From assembly GCA_038207565.1 (NCBI GenBank), contig JBBQZQ010000017.1, positions 1-64,000 of the forward strand: a DNA stretch of 64,000 bases. Direction: 5' to 3'. Every line of letters begins with the position of its first letter. Position 1 is the stretch's first letter. Below are positions 7,970 through 16,021 of this stretch, in pieces. The notes under the pieces are model-generated. The model searched no databases and was not told where the DNA came from. It was given only the letters and a program-made list of their open reading frames with translations. This DNA comes from JALZAI01 sp038207565. GTDB taxonomy: Bacteria > Actinomycetota > Actinomycetes > Mycobacteriales > Jatrophihabitantaceae. Position numbers and translations under genes: made by a program.

Positions 7970-9252
7970 TGTCCGTGCTCTCGCTGCGTGGCGCTGCCGC
8001 CGTCGTGCTCGACGGCGTGCGCGAGCGCTTGCCTAGCGTGCTCACCCGCGCGTTCCGGCTGGCGGGCGCTGCCGTCGCGTCCTACCTCGTGGCCGTCCAG
8101 TTCGTCACCTCGCACCGGCCGGTGACGGCAGCGCTGACCGCGCTGCTGATCGTGCAGGTGACCCTCGTCGGCACGATCGCTGACACGATCCGCCGCATCG
8201 TCAGCGTGGTGCTCGGCGTCGGCGTGGCTATCGCCGTGTCGTCCTTCGTCGGATTCACCTGGTGGAGCCTGGGCGTCATCATTGTCGCGTCGATCGTGCT
8301 CGGTCAGGCGTTCCGGCTGGGCGGGCAGGTGCTGGAGGTGCCGATCAGTGCGATGCTCATCCTGGCCGTCGGCGGGGCCGGGGTGCAGGCCGTTGACCGG
8401 GTGGAGGAAACGCTGGTCGGCGCGCTCGTCGGGCTGTTGGTCAACGTCATCTTCCCGCCCGCGGTCCAGGCGCGCAGCGCAGGCGCGGCGGTCGAGCGCT
8501 TCGCCGAGCAGATGGCCCGCCTGCTCGACCGGGTGGCGTACTCGCTGACGCAGCGCGAGGCCACCATCGACGAGGTGCGCAGCTGGCTGGACGAGGCGCG
8601 GTGCATAGCCAACGACATCGACCGTATCGACGAGGTGCTCGCCGAGGCCGGACGAAGCCGGCAGCTGAACCCTCGCGCCGTCGGGACCGAGGACACCACC
8701 CCCGACCTGCGCAGCGGCCTGGACGCGCTCGAACACTCCGCGGTGGCGTTGCGCTCGGTGTTTCGCGCGCTGGCCGACCGGTCCGCGGTAGTCGGAACGC
8801 CGCCGGAGTACGAGTCACCGGACGACTTCCATGACGAGCCACTACGCGAGGCGATGGCAACGCTGATGACCGATCTCGCGCTCGCGGTGCGTACCTTCGG
8901 CGCCCTGGTCCGGGCCGAGGTCGACCAGGCGGGGGAGTCGCACAATGTCGAGCTGGCGCACGCGCTCGAGGCGGTGGGCGAGGCGCGCGTACGGCTCACC
9001 GAACTGCTGCTCGTGGATCCACAGGAGGCACCGGGCCTCTGGGAGCTGCACGGTGCGCTGCTCTCCGGACTGCAGCGTGTGCTTGCCGAGCTCGACGTCG
9101 AGGCACGCTTACGGCAGCGTCAGCGGCGCCGTGATCAAGCGCGGGAGGAGCGCCGTCCGGGCGCACAGGCCGCCGAGCGGTTGCGGAGCACCACCCGGCG
9201 GGTGGTCACCGAACACCCGCCGCGCGTCCGGTGGCGCCGCAATCCGCGCTAG
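7957..9252 (+). CDS. FUSC/aromatic acid exporter (ArAE) family membrane protein
   Basis: Up to 431 residues. The N-terminal half (about 25-170) holds five or six hydrophobic helices, including VASYLVAVQFV, ALTALLIVQVTLVG, VVLGVGVAIAVSS and LVGALVGLLVNVIFPP. The charged cytoplasmic C-terminal half (about 175-430) is helical and ends in a very basic tail. This is the layout of actinobacterial ArAE-like proteins, which have a single pore domain and a soluble domain. Export of an aromatic or other organic acid is inferred from the family only. The GTG at 7957 lies inside a 20-bp repeat and has no Shine-Dalgarno sequence. A GTG at 7975 is equally possible. Confidence 0.8.
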   Translation: MHDNLSVLSLRGAAAVVLDGVRERLPSVLTRAFRLAGAAVASYLVAVQFVTSHRPVTAALTALLIVQVTLVGTIADTIRRIVSVVLGVGVAIAVSSFVGFTWWSLGVIIVASIVLGQAFRLGGQVLEVPISAMLILAVGGAGVQAVDRVEETLVGALVGLLVNVIFPPAVQARSAGAAVERFAEQMARLLDRVAYSLTQREATIDEVRSWLDEARCIANDIDRIDEVLAEAGRSRQLNPRAVGTEDTTPDLRSGLDALEHSAVALRSVFRALADRSAVVGTPPEYESPDDFHDEPLREAMATLMTDLALAVRTFGALVRAEVDQAGESHNVELAHALEAVGEARVRLTELLLVDPQEAPGLWELHGALLSGLQRVLAELDVEARLRQRQRRRDQAREERRPGAQAAERLRSTTRRVVTEHPPRVRWRRNPR

Positions 9253-9333
9253 GGCGTCCGCCCCGGCCGGAGTTTCGGCAGTGGCGACATGGTCGACATA
9301 CGCGCGCAACAACGCGCGCGCAGGGTGGTCGGC

Positions 9334-9951
9334 ATGACACACCGACCTAACACCACCCGGCTCCGCAGCCTCGTACGCGTCGACCACGTGCGCGAGCGCT
9401 GGACGCTGTACGTGGACGGAACCATCCTCTCCGTCCGGGGCGCCACCCCCCAGGACCTGCCTGGAGTAGCCCTCATGCACGGCCGGTGCTCGGCGAAGTC
9501 GCTGCTGGATCGCTACCGCACCGGCGGCCGCGCCCCGGCAATCATCATCCTCGATGAGTACGTCCGTGACCCGTTGAGCTTCGTCGTCACCAGTGACGAC
9601 GGCCGCATCCTGGGCATGTCGCGGGTGGCGCCCGACCCGAGGCATGCGATCGGCAGCGGCGAGGCGTCCATGATCGTCGAGGACAACTGGCAGCGGCTGG
9701 GGATCGGCCGCTCGCTGCTGCGCCACACTGCCGCGGCCGCCGCGCTCGTCGGGTACCGGCAGCTGATCACCTATCCGGGAACCACCGCCGGCACCGTCCA
9801 GCGCCTGATGATGGGCATCGGGACGACGCGCCTGATGACCGAAGGGCAACGGCACTTGCACACCAGTCTTTCCGAGAATGTTCGCCTGGGTCTGGCAACA
9901 CCCGTCTCGCTCGGCAGCACGTCTCGGGCCGTCGATGCGGTCGGCAGTTAG
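9334..9951 (+). CDS. GNAT-family N-acetyltransferase
   Basis: A 205-residue protein. The C-terminal half has a GNAT fold: beta strands around VVTSDDGRILGMSRVAP, then EASMIVEDNWQRLGIGRSLL, where the Q-R-L-G-I-G-R segment is the acetyl-CoA pyrophosphate loop. The N-terminal part (SVRGATPQDLPGVALMHGRCS) resembles stand-alone GNATs that act on small molecules or proteins. The ATG at 9334 is preferred because AGGGTGG lies five bases upstream; an in-frame GTG/ATG further upstream would add a basic tail. It is 29 bases ahead of murB on the same strand. The substrate is unknown. Confidence 0.8.
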   Translation: MTHRPNTTRLRSLVRVDHVRERWTLYVDGTILSVRGATPQDLPGVALMHGRCSAKSLLDRYRTGGRAPAIIILDEYVRDPLSFVVTSDDGRILGMSRVAPDPRHAIGSGEASMIVEDNWQRLGIGRSLLRHTAAAAALVGYRQLITYPGTTAGTVQRLMMGIGTTRLMTEGQRHLHTSLSENVRLGLATPVSLGSTSRAVDAVGS

Positions 9952-9980
9952 CTCCACAGCCCGGGGTAGCGTCGGAGGTC

Positions 9981-10970
9981 GTGCTTCTCGCCGAACTGAC
10001 CACGCTGCGCCTGGGCGGACCCGCTGCGCGCGTGGTGGCGGCGACCACGACGGCGGAGCTGGTCCGCATCGTCCGCGCGGCCGACGCGGCGCGCGAACCG
10101 GTGCTCATCGTCGGCGGCGGCAGCAATCTGGTGGTCAGTGACGAGGGCTGGCCGGGCGTCGTCGTCCTGGTCCGCACGTCGCAACTGGCGTGGACGGCAT
10201 CGGGTGTCACCGCTGACGCCGGGGTGGTGTGGGACGACCTCGTCGCGGTCACCCTGCGCGAGGGGCGGTCCGGACTCGCGGCAATGTCGGGCATCCCGGG
10301 CCTCACCGGGGCGACGCCGGTGCAGAACGTCGGTGCGTACGGCTCCGAGGTGGCCGACACGATCAGCGCGCTGACGGTGCTCGACCGCAAGACGGGGGCC
10401 GTTGAGACATGGGACCCGGCGCGCTGCGGGTTCGGGTTCCGCACCAGCGCGTTCAAGCACACCGACCGCTACGTCGTCTTGGACGTCTCGTTCCTGCTGC
10501 CCCAGTCGCCGGACGCCCCGCCGGTCCGTTATCTGGAGCTGGCCCGGCGCCTGGGCATCGAACCGGGTGACCCCGCGCCGTCGGCCAAGGTGCGCGAGGT
10601 GGTGCTCGATCTGAGGCGCAGCAAGGGGATGGTGCTCGACCCGGCCGACCCGGACACCTGGAGCGTCGGCTCGTTCTTCGTCAACCCGTTCGTGTCGCCG
10701 GACCGCGTGCCGGACGGCTGTCCGCATTGGGAGGTGGACGGGCAGGTCAAGCTGTCCGCGGCCTGGCTGATCGAGCGCGCCGGGTTCGGCAAGGGGTTCG
10801 GCAACGAACGGGTGGCGTTGTCGTCCAAGCACTCCTTGGCGCTGACCAACCGCGGGACGGCGACGACGGCCGACCTGCTTGGACTGGCCCGCGAGATCCG
10901 GGACGGGGTGGAGGCACGCTTCGGCGTCCGGCTGCGTCCGGAAGCCCACCTCACCGGCGTCACCCTCTGA
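9981..10970 (+). CDS. murB: UDP-N-acetylenolpyruvoylglucosamine reductase MurB
   Basis: A 329-residue FAD enzyme that reduces UDP-GlcNAc-enolpyruvate to UDP-MurNAc with NADPH in cytoplasmic peptidoglycan precursor synthesis. TLRLGGPAARVV starts the FAD_binding_4 domain, followed by VGGGSNLVVSDEGW and MSGIPGLTGATPVQNVGAYG. The C-terminal MurB domain contains FGFRTSAFK, the catalytic serine in GSFFVNP, and a terminal glutamate in EAHLTGVTL. Length and motif order fit type I MurB. The GTG start is the first available after the GNAT gene. A palindrome follows 13 bases after the stop. Confidence 0.95.
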   Translation: MLLAELTTLRLGGPAARVVAATTTAELVRIVRAADAAREPVLIVGGGSNLVVSDEGWPGVVVLVRTSQLAWTASGVTADAGVVWDDLVAVTLREGRSGLAAMSGIPGLTGATPVQNVGAYGSEVADTISALTVLDRKTGAVETWDPARCGFGFRTSAFKHTDRYVVLDVSFLLPQSPDAPPVRYLELARRLGIEPGDPAPSAKVREVVLDLRRSKGMVLDPADPDTWSVGSFFVNPFVSPDRVPDGCPHWEVDGQVKLSAAWLIERAGFGKGFGNERVALSSKHSLALTNRGTATTADLLGLAREIRDGVEARFGVRLRPEAHLTGVTL

Positions 10971-10982
10971 CCCCCCGGCGCA

Positions 10983-11029
10983 GATCGTGGTTCTTTTCCT
11001 GGTTGTGGACGGGGGAAAGAACCACGATC
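10983..11029. repeat. Palindromic repeat, copy 1 (left flank of the DUF559 gene)
   Basis: A 47-base inverted repeat with 14-base arms GATCGTGGTTCTTT and AAAGAACCACGATC around an 18-19 base loop starting TCCTGG. The same arms recur at 11971-12017, and the loop there matches in reverse orientation. It may also terminate murB transcription. Confidence 0.9.
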
Positions 11030-11085
11030 GCATGAGGTTGTGGACAAGCCGGGCCTGAGCCGGCGCAGACGGCAGGCTGTGGGAC

Positions 11086-11971
11086 GTGTCCTGGGCCGCC
11101 CTCGCGCGTGGGCAATCCGGAGTGATCGACCGCCGGCAGCTCTACGCCGCCGGCTTGTCCGAAGCTGAGGTCGACACGCTGCTCGCGTCCGGCGCGGTCG
11201 AAACGGTGTTTCGCGGGGTGTTCGTCGTGCGGGGCGCCCCGCTCACCTACGAAGCGAGTCTCTGGGCGGCCGTGCGCGGGTTCGGCGGCGTGCTCGGGTT
11301 CGCCTCGGCGGCGCACCTGTGGGGAGTCACCGACCAACGTCCGGCACGGCCTGAGGTCATCGTGGCGCGCACCACCCATCTGTGGCGCAATTGCGGCGTG
11401 CGGACGCACCGGATAGACATCCCGGCACGCTCGATCACCCGCCGAAACGGCCTGCCGATCACGACGTTGCGCGAGACGGTGCTCGACCACGTCGGCCGGT
11501 TGCCCAGGGGTGCTGCAACGCAGCTTGCCGACCGGGCGGTACAGCGCGGATGGGTTCAGCCCGAGGACTTCATGAACAGGGTGCGCCGTCAACCGTGCCG
11601 CACCGGAAACCGGCAGCTGCGCGTCCTTGCGGCGGCGCTCGGCGACGGCGCGGCGGCGCAGTCGGAGCGATTACTGCATCGCCTGCTGCGGCAGTCGGGC
11701 ATCCTCGGATGGCACCCGAACTTCGACGTGTGGCGACACGGGGAACTTGTCGCGGTGATCGACGTCGCTCTGCCCGAAAAACGGCTGGCAATCGAGATCG
11801 ACGGGTTCGCCTACCACCACACGCCGGACCGGTTTCAGCGCGACAGGGACGCGCCAGAACGACCTCGCGGCGCTCGGCTGGACCGTCCTGCGCTTCACCT
11901 GGGCCGACCTGGTCGAGCGGCCGGCATACGTGCTCGCCACGATCCGGCGCCAACTGCGCCGCCTCGCCTAG
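11086..11971 (+). pseudogene. DUF559 (Vsr-like endonuclease fold) protein with AbiEi-like N-terminus, frameshifted
   Basis: The frame from the GTG at 11086 encodes an N-terminal winged-helix region (ALARGQSGVIDRRQLYAAGL, typical of AbiEi_4 antitoxin-like domains), a middle domain, and a C-terminal DUF559 nuclease-like domain with AIEIDGFAYHH at about residues 235-245. Just after FQRDR the frame departs from family sequence. Removing one A at 11849 restores RARQNDLAALGWTVLRFTW and a stop at 11969-11971, giving about 294 residues. So the gene has a one-base insertion, either a real inactivating mutation or a sequence error. The TAG overlaps the first base of palindrome copy 2. Its function is unknown; a relation to DNA cleavage or toxin-antitoxin systems is only suggested by fold. 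Confidence 0.8.
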
Positions 11972-12017
11972 ATCGTGGTTCTTTCTCCCGCCGTGAGCCA
12001 GGAAAAGAACCACGATC
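11971..12017. repeat. Palindromic repeat, copy 2 (right flank of the DUF559 gene, inverted)
   Basis: The same 14-base arms as copy 1, perfectly paired, with a 19-base loop. Read on the minus strand the loop starts TCCTGGCTCACGG, matching copy 1 (TCCTGGTTGTGGA) better than on the plus strand, so the two copies are inverted relative to each other. It lies between the convergent DUF559 and SDR genes, three bases from the SDR stop, and could act as a two-way terminator. Confidence 0.9.
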
Positions 12018-12020
12018 GGG

Positions 12021-12764
12021 TCAGGACGGGCGGCGGGCGAGCTTGTGGGGCGCGGCCTGGGCGAGCGGCTTGACGACCACCAGGTCGATGTTCACGTGGG
12101 CGGGCCGGGTCACCACGAACGCGATGCAGTCGGCCACGTCGTCGGCGCTCAGCGGGTCGGGCACCCCGTCGTACACCCGGTCGGCCGCGCTCTGGTCGCC
12201 GCGATAACGGACCAGCGAGAACTCCTCGGTGTGGACCATCCCGGGCGCCACCTCGCTCACGCGCACCGGCTGCCCGTTCAGCTCGAGGCGCAGCGTCTCG
12301 ACCAACGCCGTCGCGCCGTGCTTGGCCGCGGTGTAACCCGCGCCGCCCTCGTAGACGAGGTGCCCGGCGATTGACCCGGTGACCACGACGTGGCCACCCT
12401 CGCCGCGGATCAGCGCCGGCAGCAGCGCCTGCGTCACCCGCAGCACGCCCAGCACGTTCGTCTCGTACATGGCCTGCCAGTCGGCGGGGTCCGCGTCGGC
12501 GATCGGCTCGGTGCCGATCGCGCCGCCGGCGTTGTTGACCAGCACGGCCACGTCGTCCAGCGCCGCTGCCAGCGCCGCCACCGACTCCGGTGCGGTCACG
12601 TCGAGCGTCACCGCCCGGATGCCCGGTGTCGAGGCGGCCAGCTCGTCGAGCCGGTCGCGCCGCCGCGCCGCAGCGATGACGTCGAATCCCTCAGCGGCGA
12701 GGCGTCGCGCCGTGGCGGCGCCGATCCCGCTGCTCGCGCCGGTAACCACTGCCACTCCAGCCAT
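12021..12764 (-). CDS. Short-chain dehydrogenase/reductase (NADP-dependent type)
   Basis: A 247-residue classical SDR. TGASSGIGAATARRL is the Rossmann glycine motif, NNAGG follows near residue 80, the active-site Ser is in VVTGSIAGH and Tyr/Lys in YTAAKHG. AAARRRDRLDEL after the second strand suggests NADP preference. VAPGMVHTEEF is the usual segment after the active site. Sequences of this type resemble YdfG/serine 3-dehydrogenase-like oxidoreductases acting on small hydroxy acids or alcohols; the substrate is not determinable. The ATG at 12764 is divergent from mshA with 33 bases between starts. Confidence 0.88.
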   Translation of the reverse strand: MAGVAVVTGASSGIGAATARRLAAEGFDVIAAARRRDRLDELAASTPGIRAVTLDVTAPESVAALAAALDDVAVLVNNAGGAIGTEPIADADPADWQAMYETNVLGVLRVTQALLPALIRGEGGHVVVTGSIAGHLVYEGGAGYTAAKHGATALVETLRLELNGQPVRVSEVAPGMVHTEEFSLVRYRGDQSAADRVYDGVPDPLSADDVADCIAFVVTRPAHVNIDLVVVKPLAQAAPHKLARRPS

Positions 12765-12797
12765 GCCCCGATTCTGCCGGTCGGGCATCATCGACGG

Positions 12798-14033
12798 ATG
12801 GGCCGCCTGCACCGCGTTGCGATGTTGAGCGTGCACACCTCCCCCCTCGACCCGCCCGGCGGCGGTGACGCCGGCGGCATGAACGTCTTCGTGGTCGAGA
12901 CGGCGCGACGGCTCGCCGACCGTGGTGTCGAGGTGGAGATCTTCACCCGGGCGACCTCCAGCGACCAGCCACCCGTCGTCGAACTGCATCCCGGAGTGGC
13001 CGTGCGACACGTCAGCGCCGGCCCGTTCGAGGGACTGGCCAAGGACGACCTGCCCGCGCAGTTGTGTGCCTTCAGCGCCGGTGTGCTGCGTGCCGAGGCG
13101 CGTCAGGATCCAGGCTTCTACGACGTCATTCACTCGCACTACTGGCTCTCAGGACAGGTCGGCTGGCTCGCCCGCGACCGGTGGGGCGTGCCGCTCGTGC
13201 ATTCCGCGCACACGCTGGCCAGGGTCAAGAACAGCCTGCTCGCAGAGGGCGACGTCCCCGAGCCACGGGCGCGCATCATCGGCGAGGAGCAGGTCGTCGC
13301 CGAGGCCGAGCGGCTGATCGCCTCCACCGACGAGGAGGCCACGCAGCTCGTCGAGCTCTACGGAGCGGACCCGGCACGCGTCCGGACCATCGCCCCCGGC
13401 GTCGACCTCGACGTCTTCGAGCCCGGCTCGCAGGTCGCGGCCCGGCGCGCGCTCGGGCTGCGCGCCGACGTCCCCACACTGCTGTTCGTCGGACGCATCC
13501 AGCCGCTCAAGGCGCCCGACGTGCTGCTGCGCGCCGCCGCGGTGATGCGGTCCGACGTCCCCGACCTGCAGGTGGTCGTCGTCGGCGGTCCGAGCGGTTC
13601 GCTGGCCACTTCGGACTGGCTGACCGGTCTCGTTGCCGAACTGGACCTCGCCGGCACCGTCCGAATCGTCCCGCCGACCGGCCAGCAGACAGTCGCGACG
13701 TATTACCGCGCCGCCGACGTGACGGTCGTCCCGAGCTACAACGAGTCGTTTGGGCTCGTCGCGTTGGAGTCGCAGGCGTGCGGCACGCCCGTCGTCGCCG
13801 CGGCGGTGGGCGGGCTGACCACGGCAGTTGCCGACGAGAGGTCCGGCCTGCTCGTCGACGGGCACGATCCGCAGCAATGGGCCAAAGTGCTCACCGAGCT
13901 GGTGCGCAGCCCCGTCGAATTGTCCCGCCTCGCGGGACGGGCGCGAGCCCAGGCCGAGCGCTTCTCGTGGGACCGCACCACCGACGGCCTCGTCAAGGCC
14001 TACCGGGAAGCAGTGGAGGAGATGCCCTCGTGA
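12798..14033 (+). CDS. mshA: D-inositol-3-phosphate glycosyltransferase MshA
   Basis: A 411-residue GT-B (GT4) enzyme. It transfers GlcNAc from UDP-GlcNAc to 1-L-myo-inositol 1-phosphate, the first step of mycothiol synthesis. MLSVHTSPLDPPGGGDAGGM, EIFTRATSS, HSHYWLSGQVGWLARD, FVGRIQPLKAPDVLL and PSYNESFGLVALESQACGTP (the EX7E motif region) are diagnostic and close to the mycobacterial enzyme. The ATG at 12798 gives the expected short N-terminus; ATG 12822 is an alternative. The stop overlaps the GTG of the YbjN-like gene. The following order (ybjN-like, gpm, senX3, regX3) matches the mycobacterial chromosome. Confidence 0.97.
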   Translation: MGRLHRVAMLSVHTSPLDPPGGGDAGGMNVFVVETARRLADRGVEVEIFTRATSSDQPPVVELHPGVAVRHVSAGPFEGLAKDDLPAQLCAFSAGVLRAEARQDPGFYDVIHSHYWLSGQVGWLARDRWGVPLVHSAHTLARVKNSLLAEGDVPEPRARIIGEEQVVAEAERLIASTDEEATQLVELYGADPARVRTIAPGVDLDVFEPGSQVAARRALGLRADVPTLLFVGRIQPLKAPDVLLRAAAVMRSDVPDLQVVVVGGPSGSLATSDWLTGLVAELDLAGTVRIVPPTGQQTVATYYRAADVTVVPSYNESFGLVALESQACGTPVVAAAVGGLTTAVADERSGLLVDGHDPQQWAKVLTELVRSPVELSRLAGRARAQAERFSWDRTTDGLVKAYREAVEEMPS

Positions 14034-14524
14034 CCGGAACCCCCGACGCGATCGCGATGATCGAATCGGCGTTGCCCGAAATGGATCTGGAATTCAAGCG
14101 GATCGGGAGCGACCGCTTCGTGGTCGCGCTGCCCGGCGAGAAGCGGCTCAAGACAGCGTGCTGGCTCACCGTCGGCCAGCATGCGCTGGAGATCCAGGCG
14201 TTCGTGATGCGGCGTCCGGACGAGAACCGGGAAGGGGTGTACGGGTTCCTGCTGCAGCGCAATGTCCGCATGTACGGCGTGTCCTGGGCGATTGACGGGA
14301 CCGGTGACGTCTACCTGGTCGGGCGGTTGCCGTTGTCCGCGGTAAGCGCTGCTGAGCTGGACCGGGTGCTGGGTTCCGTCCTCGAGTACGCGGACGGGAC
14401 CTTCAACACGCTGCTCGAACTCGGCTTCGGCTCCTCCATCCGGCGCGAATGGGCGTGGCGCGTCAAGAACGGCGAATCACTGGCGAATCTGGCAGCGTTC
14501 CAGGACTTCGCCCAGCGTTCCTGA
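14030..14524 (+). CDS. YbjN domain-containing protein
   Basis: A 164-residue protein that starts with GTG overlapping the mshA stop (GTGA), so probably co-translated. It has the YbjN fold pattern: LDLEFKRIGSDRFVVALPG-like strands, LTVGQHALEIQAFVMRRPDENRE, FLLQRNVRMYGVSWAID and DVYLVGRLPL. YbjN domains resemble type III secretion chaperone folds and have no known catalytic residues. In mycobacteria a homologue occupies the same place after mshA, but its role is unknown. The 3' end of the gene already contains the first units of a 16-bp repeat that continues into the intergenic space. Confidence 0.85.
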   Translation: MTGTPDAIAMIESALPEMDLEFKRIGSDRFVVALPGEKRLKTACWLTVGQHALEIQAFVMRRPDENREGVYGFLLQRNVRMYGVSWAIDGTGDVYLVGRLPLSAVSAAELDRVLGSVLEYADGTFNTLLELGFGSSIRREWAWRVKNGESLANLAAFQDFAQRS

Positions 14525-14595
14525 AATACAGCGTTTCCAAAATTGGGCAGCGTTCCGGAAAGACAGCGTTCCGGAAAGACAGCGTTCCGGACACC
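14493..14595. repeat. Six degenerate 16-bp repeats spanning the ybjN-like stop codon
   Basis: Units start at 14493, 14513, 14529, 14548, 14564 and 14580, each beginning CAGCGTT(C/T)C. The fourth and fifth are identical (CAGCGTTCCGGAAAGA), and TTCCGGAA inside them is palindromic. The array begins inside the coding region, crosses the stop at 14522-14524 and ends about 38 bases before the gpm start. Confidence 0.88.
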
Positions 14596-14632
14596 GTGCT
14601 GCGCCGCGTGCACCCTTCGGCACAATGATGGC

Positions 14633-15376
14633 GTGCCGACCCTCATCCTGCTCCGCCACGGCGAGAGCGACTGGAACCAGAAGAACCTGTTCACCGGATG
14701 GGTGGACGTCGACCTGACCGCGGCCGGGGAGGCCGAGGCGTGGCGGGGCGGTGAATTGATCCGGGACGCCGAGCTGCGCCCCGACGTGTTGCACACGTCG
14801 CTGCTGCGGCGGGCGATCCGCACGTCAAACCTGACGCTCGACGCGGTGGAGCGCAACTGGGTTCCGGTGCGCAGGTCGTGGCGGCTCAACGAGCGCCACT
14901 ACGGGGCGTTGCAGGGTAAGGACAAGGCTGCGGTCCGCGCGGAGTTCGGCGACGAGCAGTTCATGCTGTGGCGGCGTTCGTACGACGTGCCGCCACCGCC
15001 GCTGCCCGACGACGACGAGTTCAGCCAGGCGACAGATCCGCGCTACGCGGACCTGCTCGACGCCAGGCCGCGTACCGAATGTCTCAAGGACGTCGTCGTG
15101 CGGCTGCTGCCGTACTGGTACGACGCGATCGTGCCTGACCTGCGGGCCGGGTGGACGGTTCTGGTGGTGGCCCACGGCAACTCGCTACGGGCCCTGGTCA
15201 AGCACCTGGACGGACTCTCGGACGACGCAGTGGTGTCACTGAACATCCCGACCGGGATTCCGCTGCAGTACGAACTCGACGAGACGACGCTGCAGGCCAG
15301 TCGTCCGGGCCAGTACCTCGATCCCGCCGCGGCCGCTGCCGCGATCGAGGCCGTCGCCAATCAGGGCAAGAAATAG
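14633..15376 (+). CDS. gpmA: 2,3-bisphosphoglycerate-dependent phosphoglycerate mutase
   Basis: A 247-residue dPGM that interconverts 3- and 2-phosphoglycerate in glycolysis. The phospho-histidine motif LILLRHGESDWNQKNLFTGW is at the N-terminus. SLLRRAIRTSNL, RRSWRLNERHYGALQGKDKA and VVAHGNSLRALVKHLDG (second His) are present, and the length equals the family norm. The GTG at 14633 is the only start giving this N-terminus; the nearby ATG codons are out of frame. The last ten codons and the stop are duplicated exactly downstream. It precedes senX3-regX3 as in mycobacteria. Confidence 0.96.
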   Translation: MPTLILLRHGESDWNQKNLFTGWVDVDLTAAGEAEAWRGGELIRDAELRPDVLHTSLLRRAIRTSNLTLDAVERNWVPVRRSWRLNERHYGALQGKDKAAVRAEFGDEQFMLWRRSYDVPPPPLPDDDEFSQATDPRYADLLDARPRTECLKDVVVRLLPYWYDAIVPDLRAGWTVLVVAHGNSLRALVKHLDGLSDDAVVSLNIPTGIPLQYELDETTLQASRPGQYLDPAAAAAAIEAVANQGKK

Positions 15377-15409
15377 ATCGAGGCCGTCGCCAATCAGGGC
15401 AAGAAATAG
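15344..15409. repeat. Perfect 33-bp tandem duplication of the gpmA 3' end
   Basis: 15344-15376, the last ten gpmA codons plus TAG, is repeated without change at 15377-15409, ending directly before the stop of the convergent methyltransferase at 15410. Identity over 33 bases implies a recent duplication. Confidence 0.97.
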
Positions 15410-16021
15410 TCAGACTGCCGGGCGCTGCCAGGTGATCGAGTGGCGGAACAGGACGTGGCGGCGCCAGCGGACGCCCGGCAAGGTCTCCCGCACCAGTCGG
15501 TGCACCTCATGGTGTGACATCGTCGGCTCCTGCACCGGTGCGGGATGTTCCCAGTAGCCGTAGCGCCTGCCGAGCACGCGGTGGGCGAAGAAACCGACGC
15601 CGTCGGCGACAAGATCGCCGGGCGTGCTGTTCTGCGCAACACCGACGACGACCAGCCATCCACCAGGCCGGACGAGATCGGCCAGGCGACGCAAGCCGAG
15701 CTCGACGGACATGTGGTGCAGCGTCGCGTGTGCGGTGACCAGATCGAAGGATTCGTCGGGTAACCCGCAGCGCAACAGACCGGTCTCGTGCACGATGACG
15801 TCCGGCCTCGACGCGCACCGCTCGCGAGCCTGCTCGACCATGACCGGGGAGGGGTCGATACCCACCACCTCGGCGCAACGGTCGGCGAGCAACGTCAGCA
15901 GCAGACCGTCCCCACACCCGACGTCGAGCGCGCGGTCGCACGGAGTGTGTTCCAGCGCCAGCGGGTAATAGTGCGTGTTGTGGTTCCAGTGCCCCGCCAG
16001 CGCTGCGGGTGGCGGCAACAT
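15410..16021 (-). CDS. Class I SAM-dependent methyltransferase
   Basis: A 203-residue protein with the SAM-binding motif I LDVGCGDGLLLTLLADR at about residue 32, motif II VVGIDPSPVMVEQAR, and the LRRLADLVRPGGWLVVVGV post-III region. NHNTHYYPLALE before motif I resembles small unclassified methyltransferases in which the substrate part is short. The acceptor is unknown. It is convergent with gpmA and divergent from senX3. The ATG at 16021 overlaps the possible senX3 ATG on the other strand (CATG), so one of the two starts may be further inside. Confidence 0.82.
   Translation of the reverse strand: MLPPPAALAGHWNHNTHYYPLALEHTPCDRALDVGCGDGLLLTLLADRCAEVVGIDPSPVMVEQARERCASRPDVIVHETGLLRCGLPDESFDLVTAHATLHHMSVELGLRRLADLVRPGGWLVVVGVAQNSTPGDLVADGVGFFAHRVLGRRYGYWEHPAPVQEPTMSHHEVHRLVRETLPGVRWRRHVLFRHSITWQRPAV

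Noticed and set aside
12390..12797. N-terminal extension of MshA through the SDR gene
   Set aside because: The frame is open only because of high GC; family proteins start near 12798 and the region is coding on the other strand.
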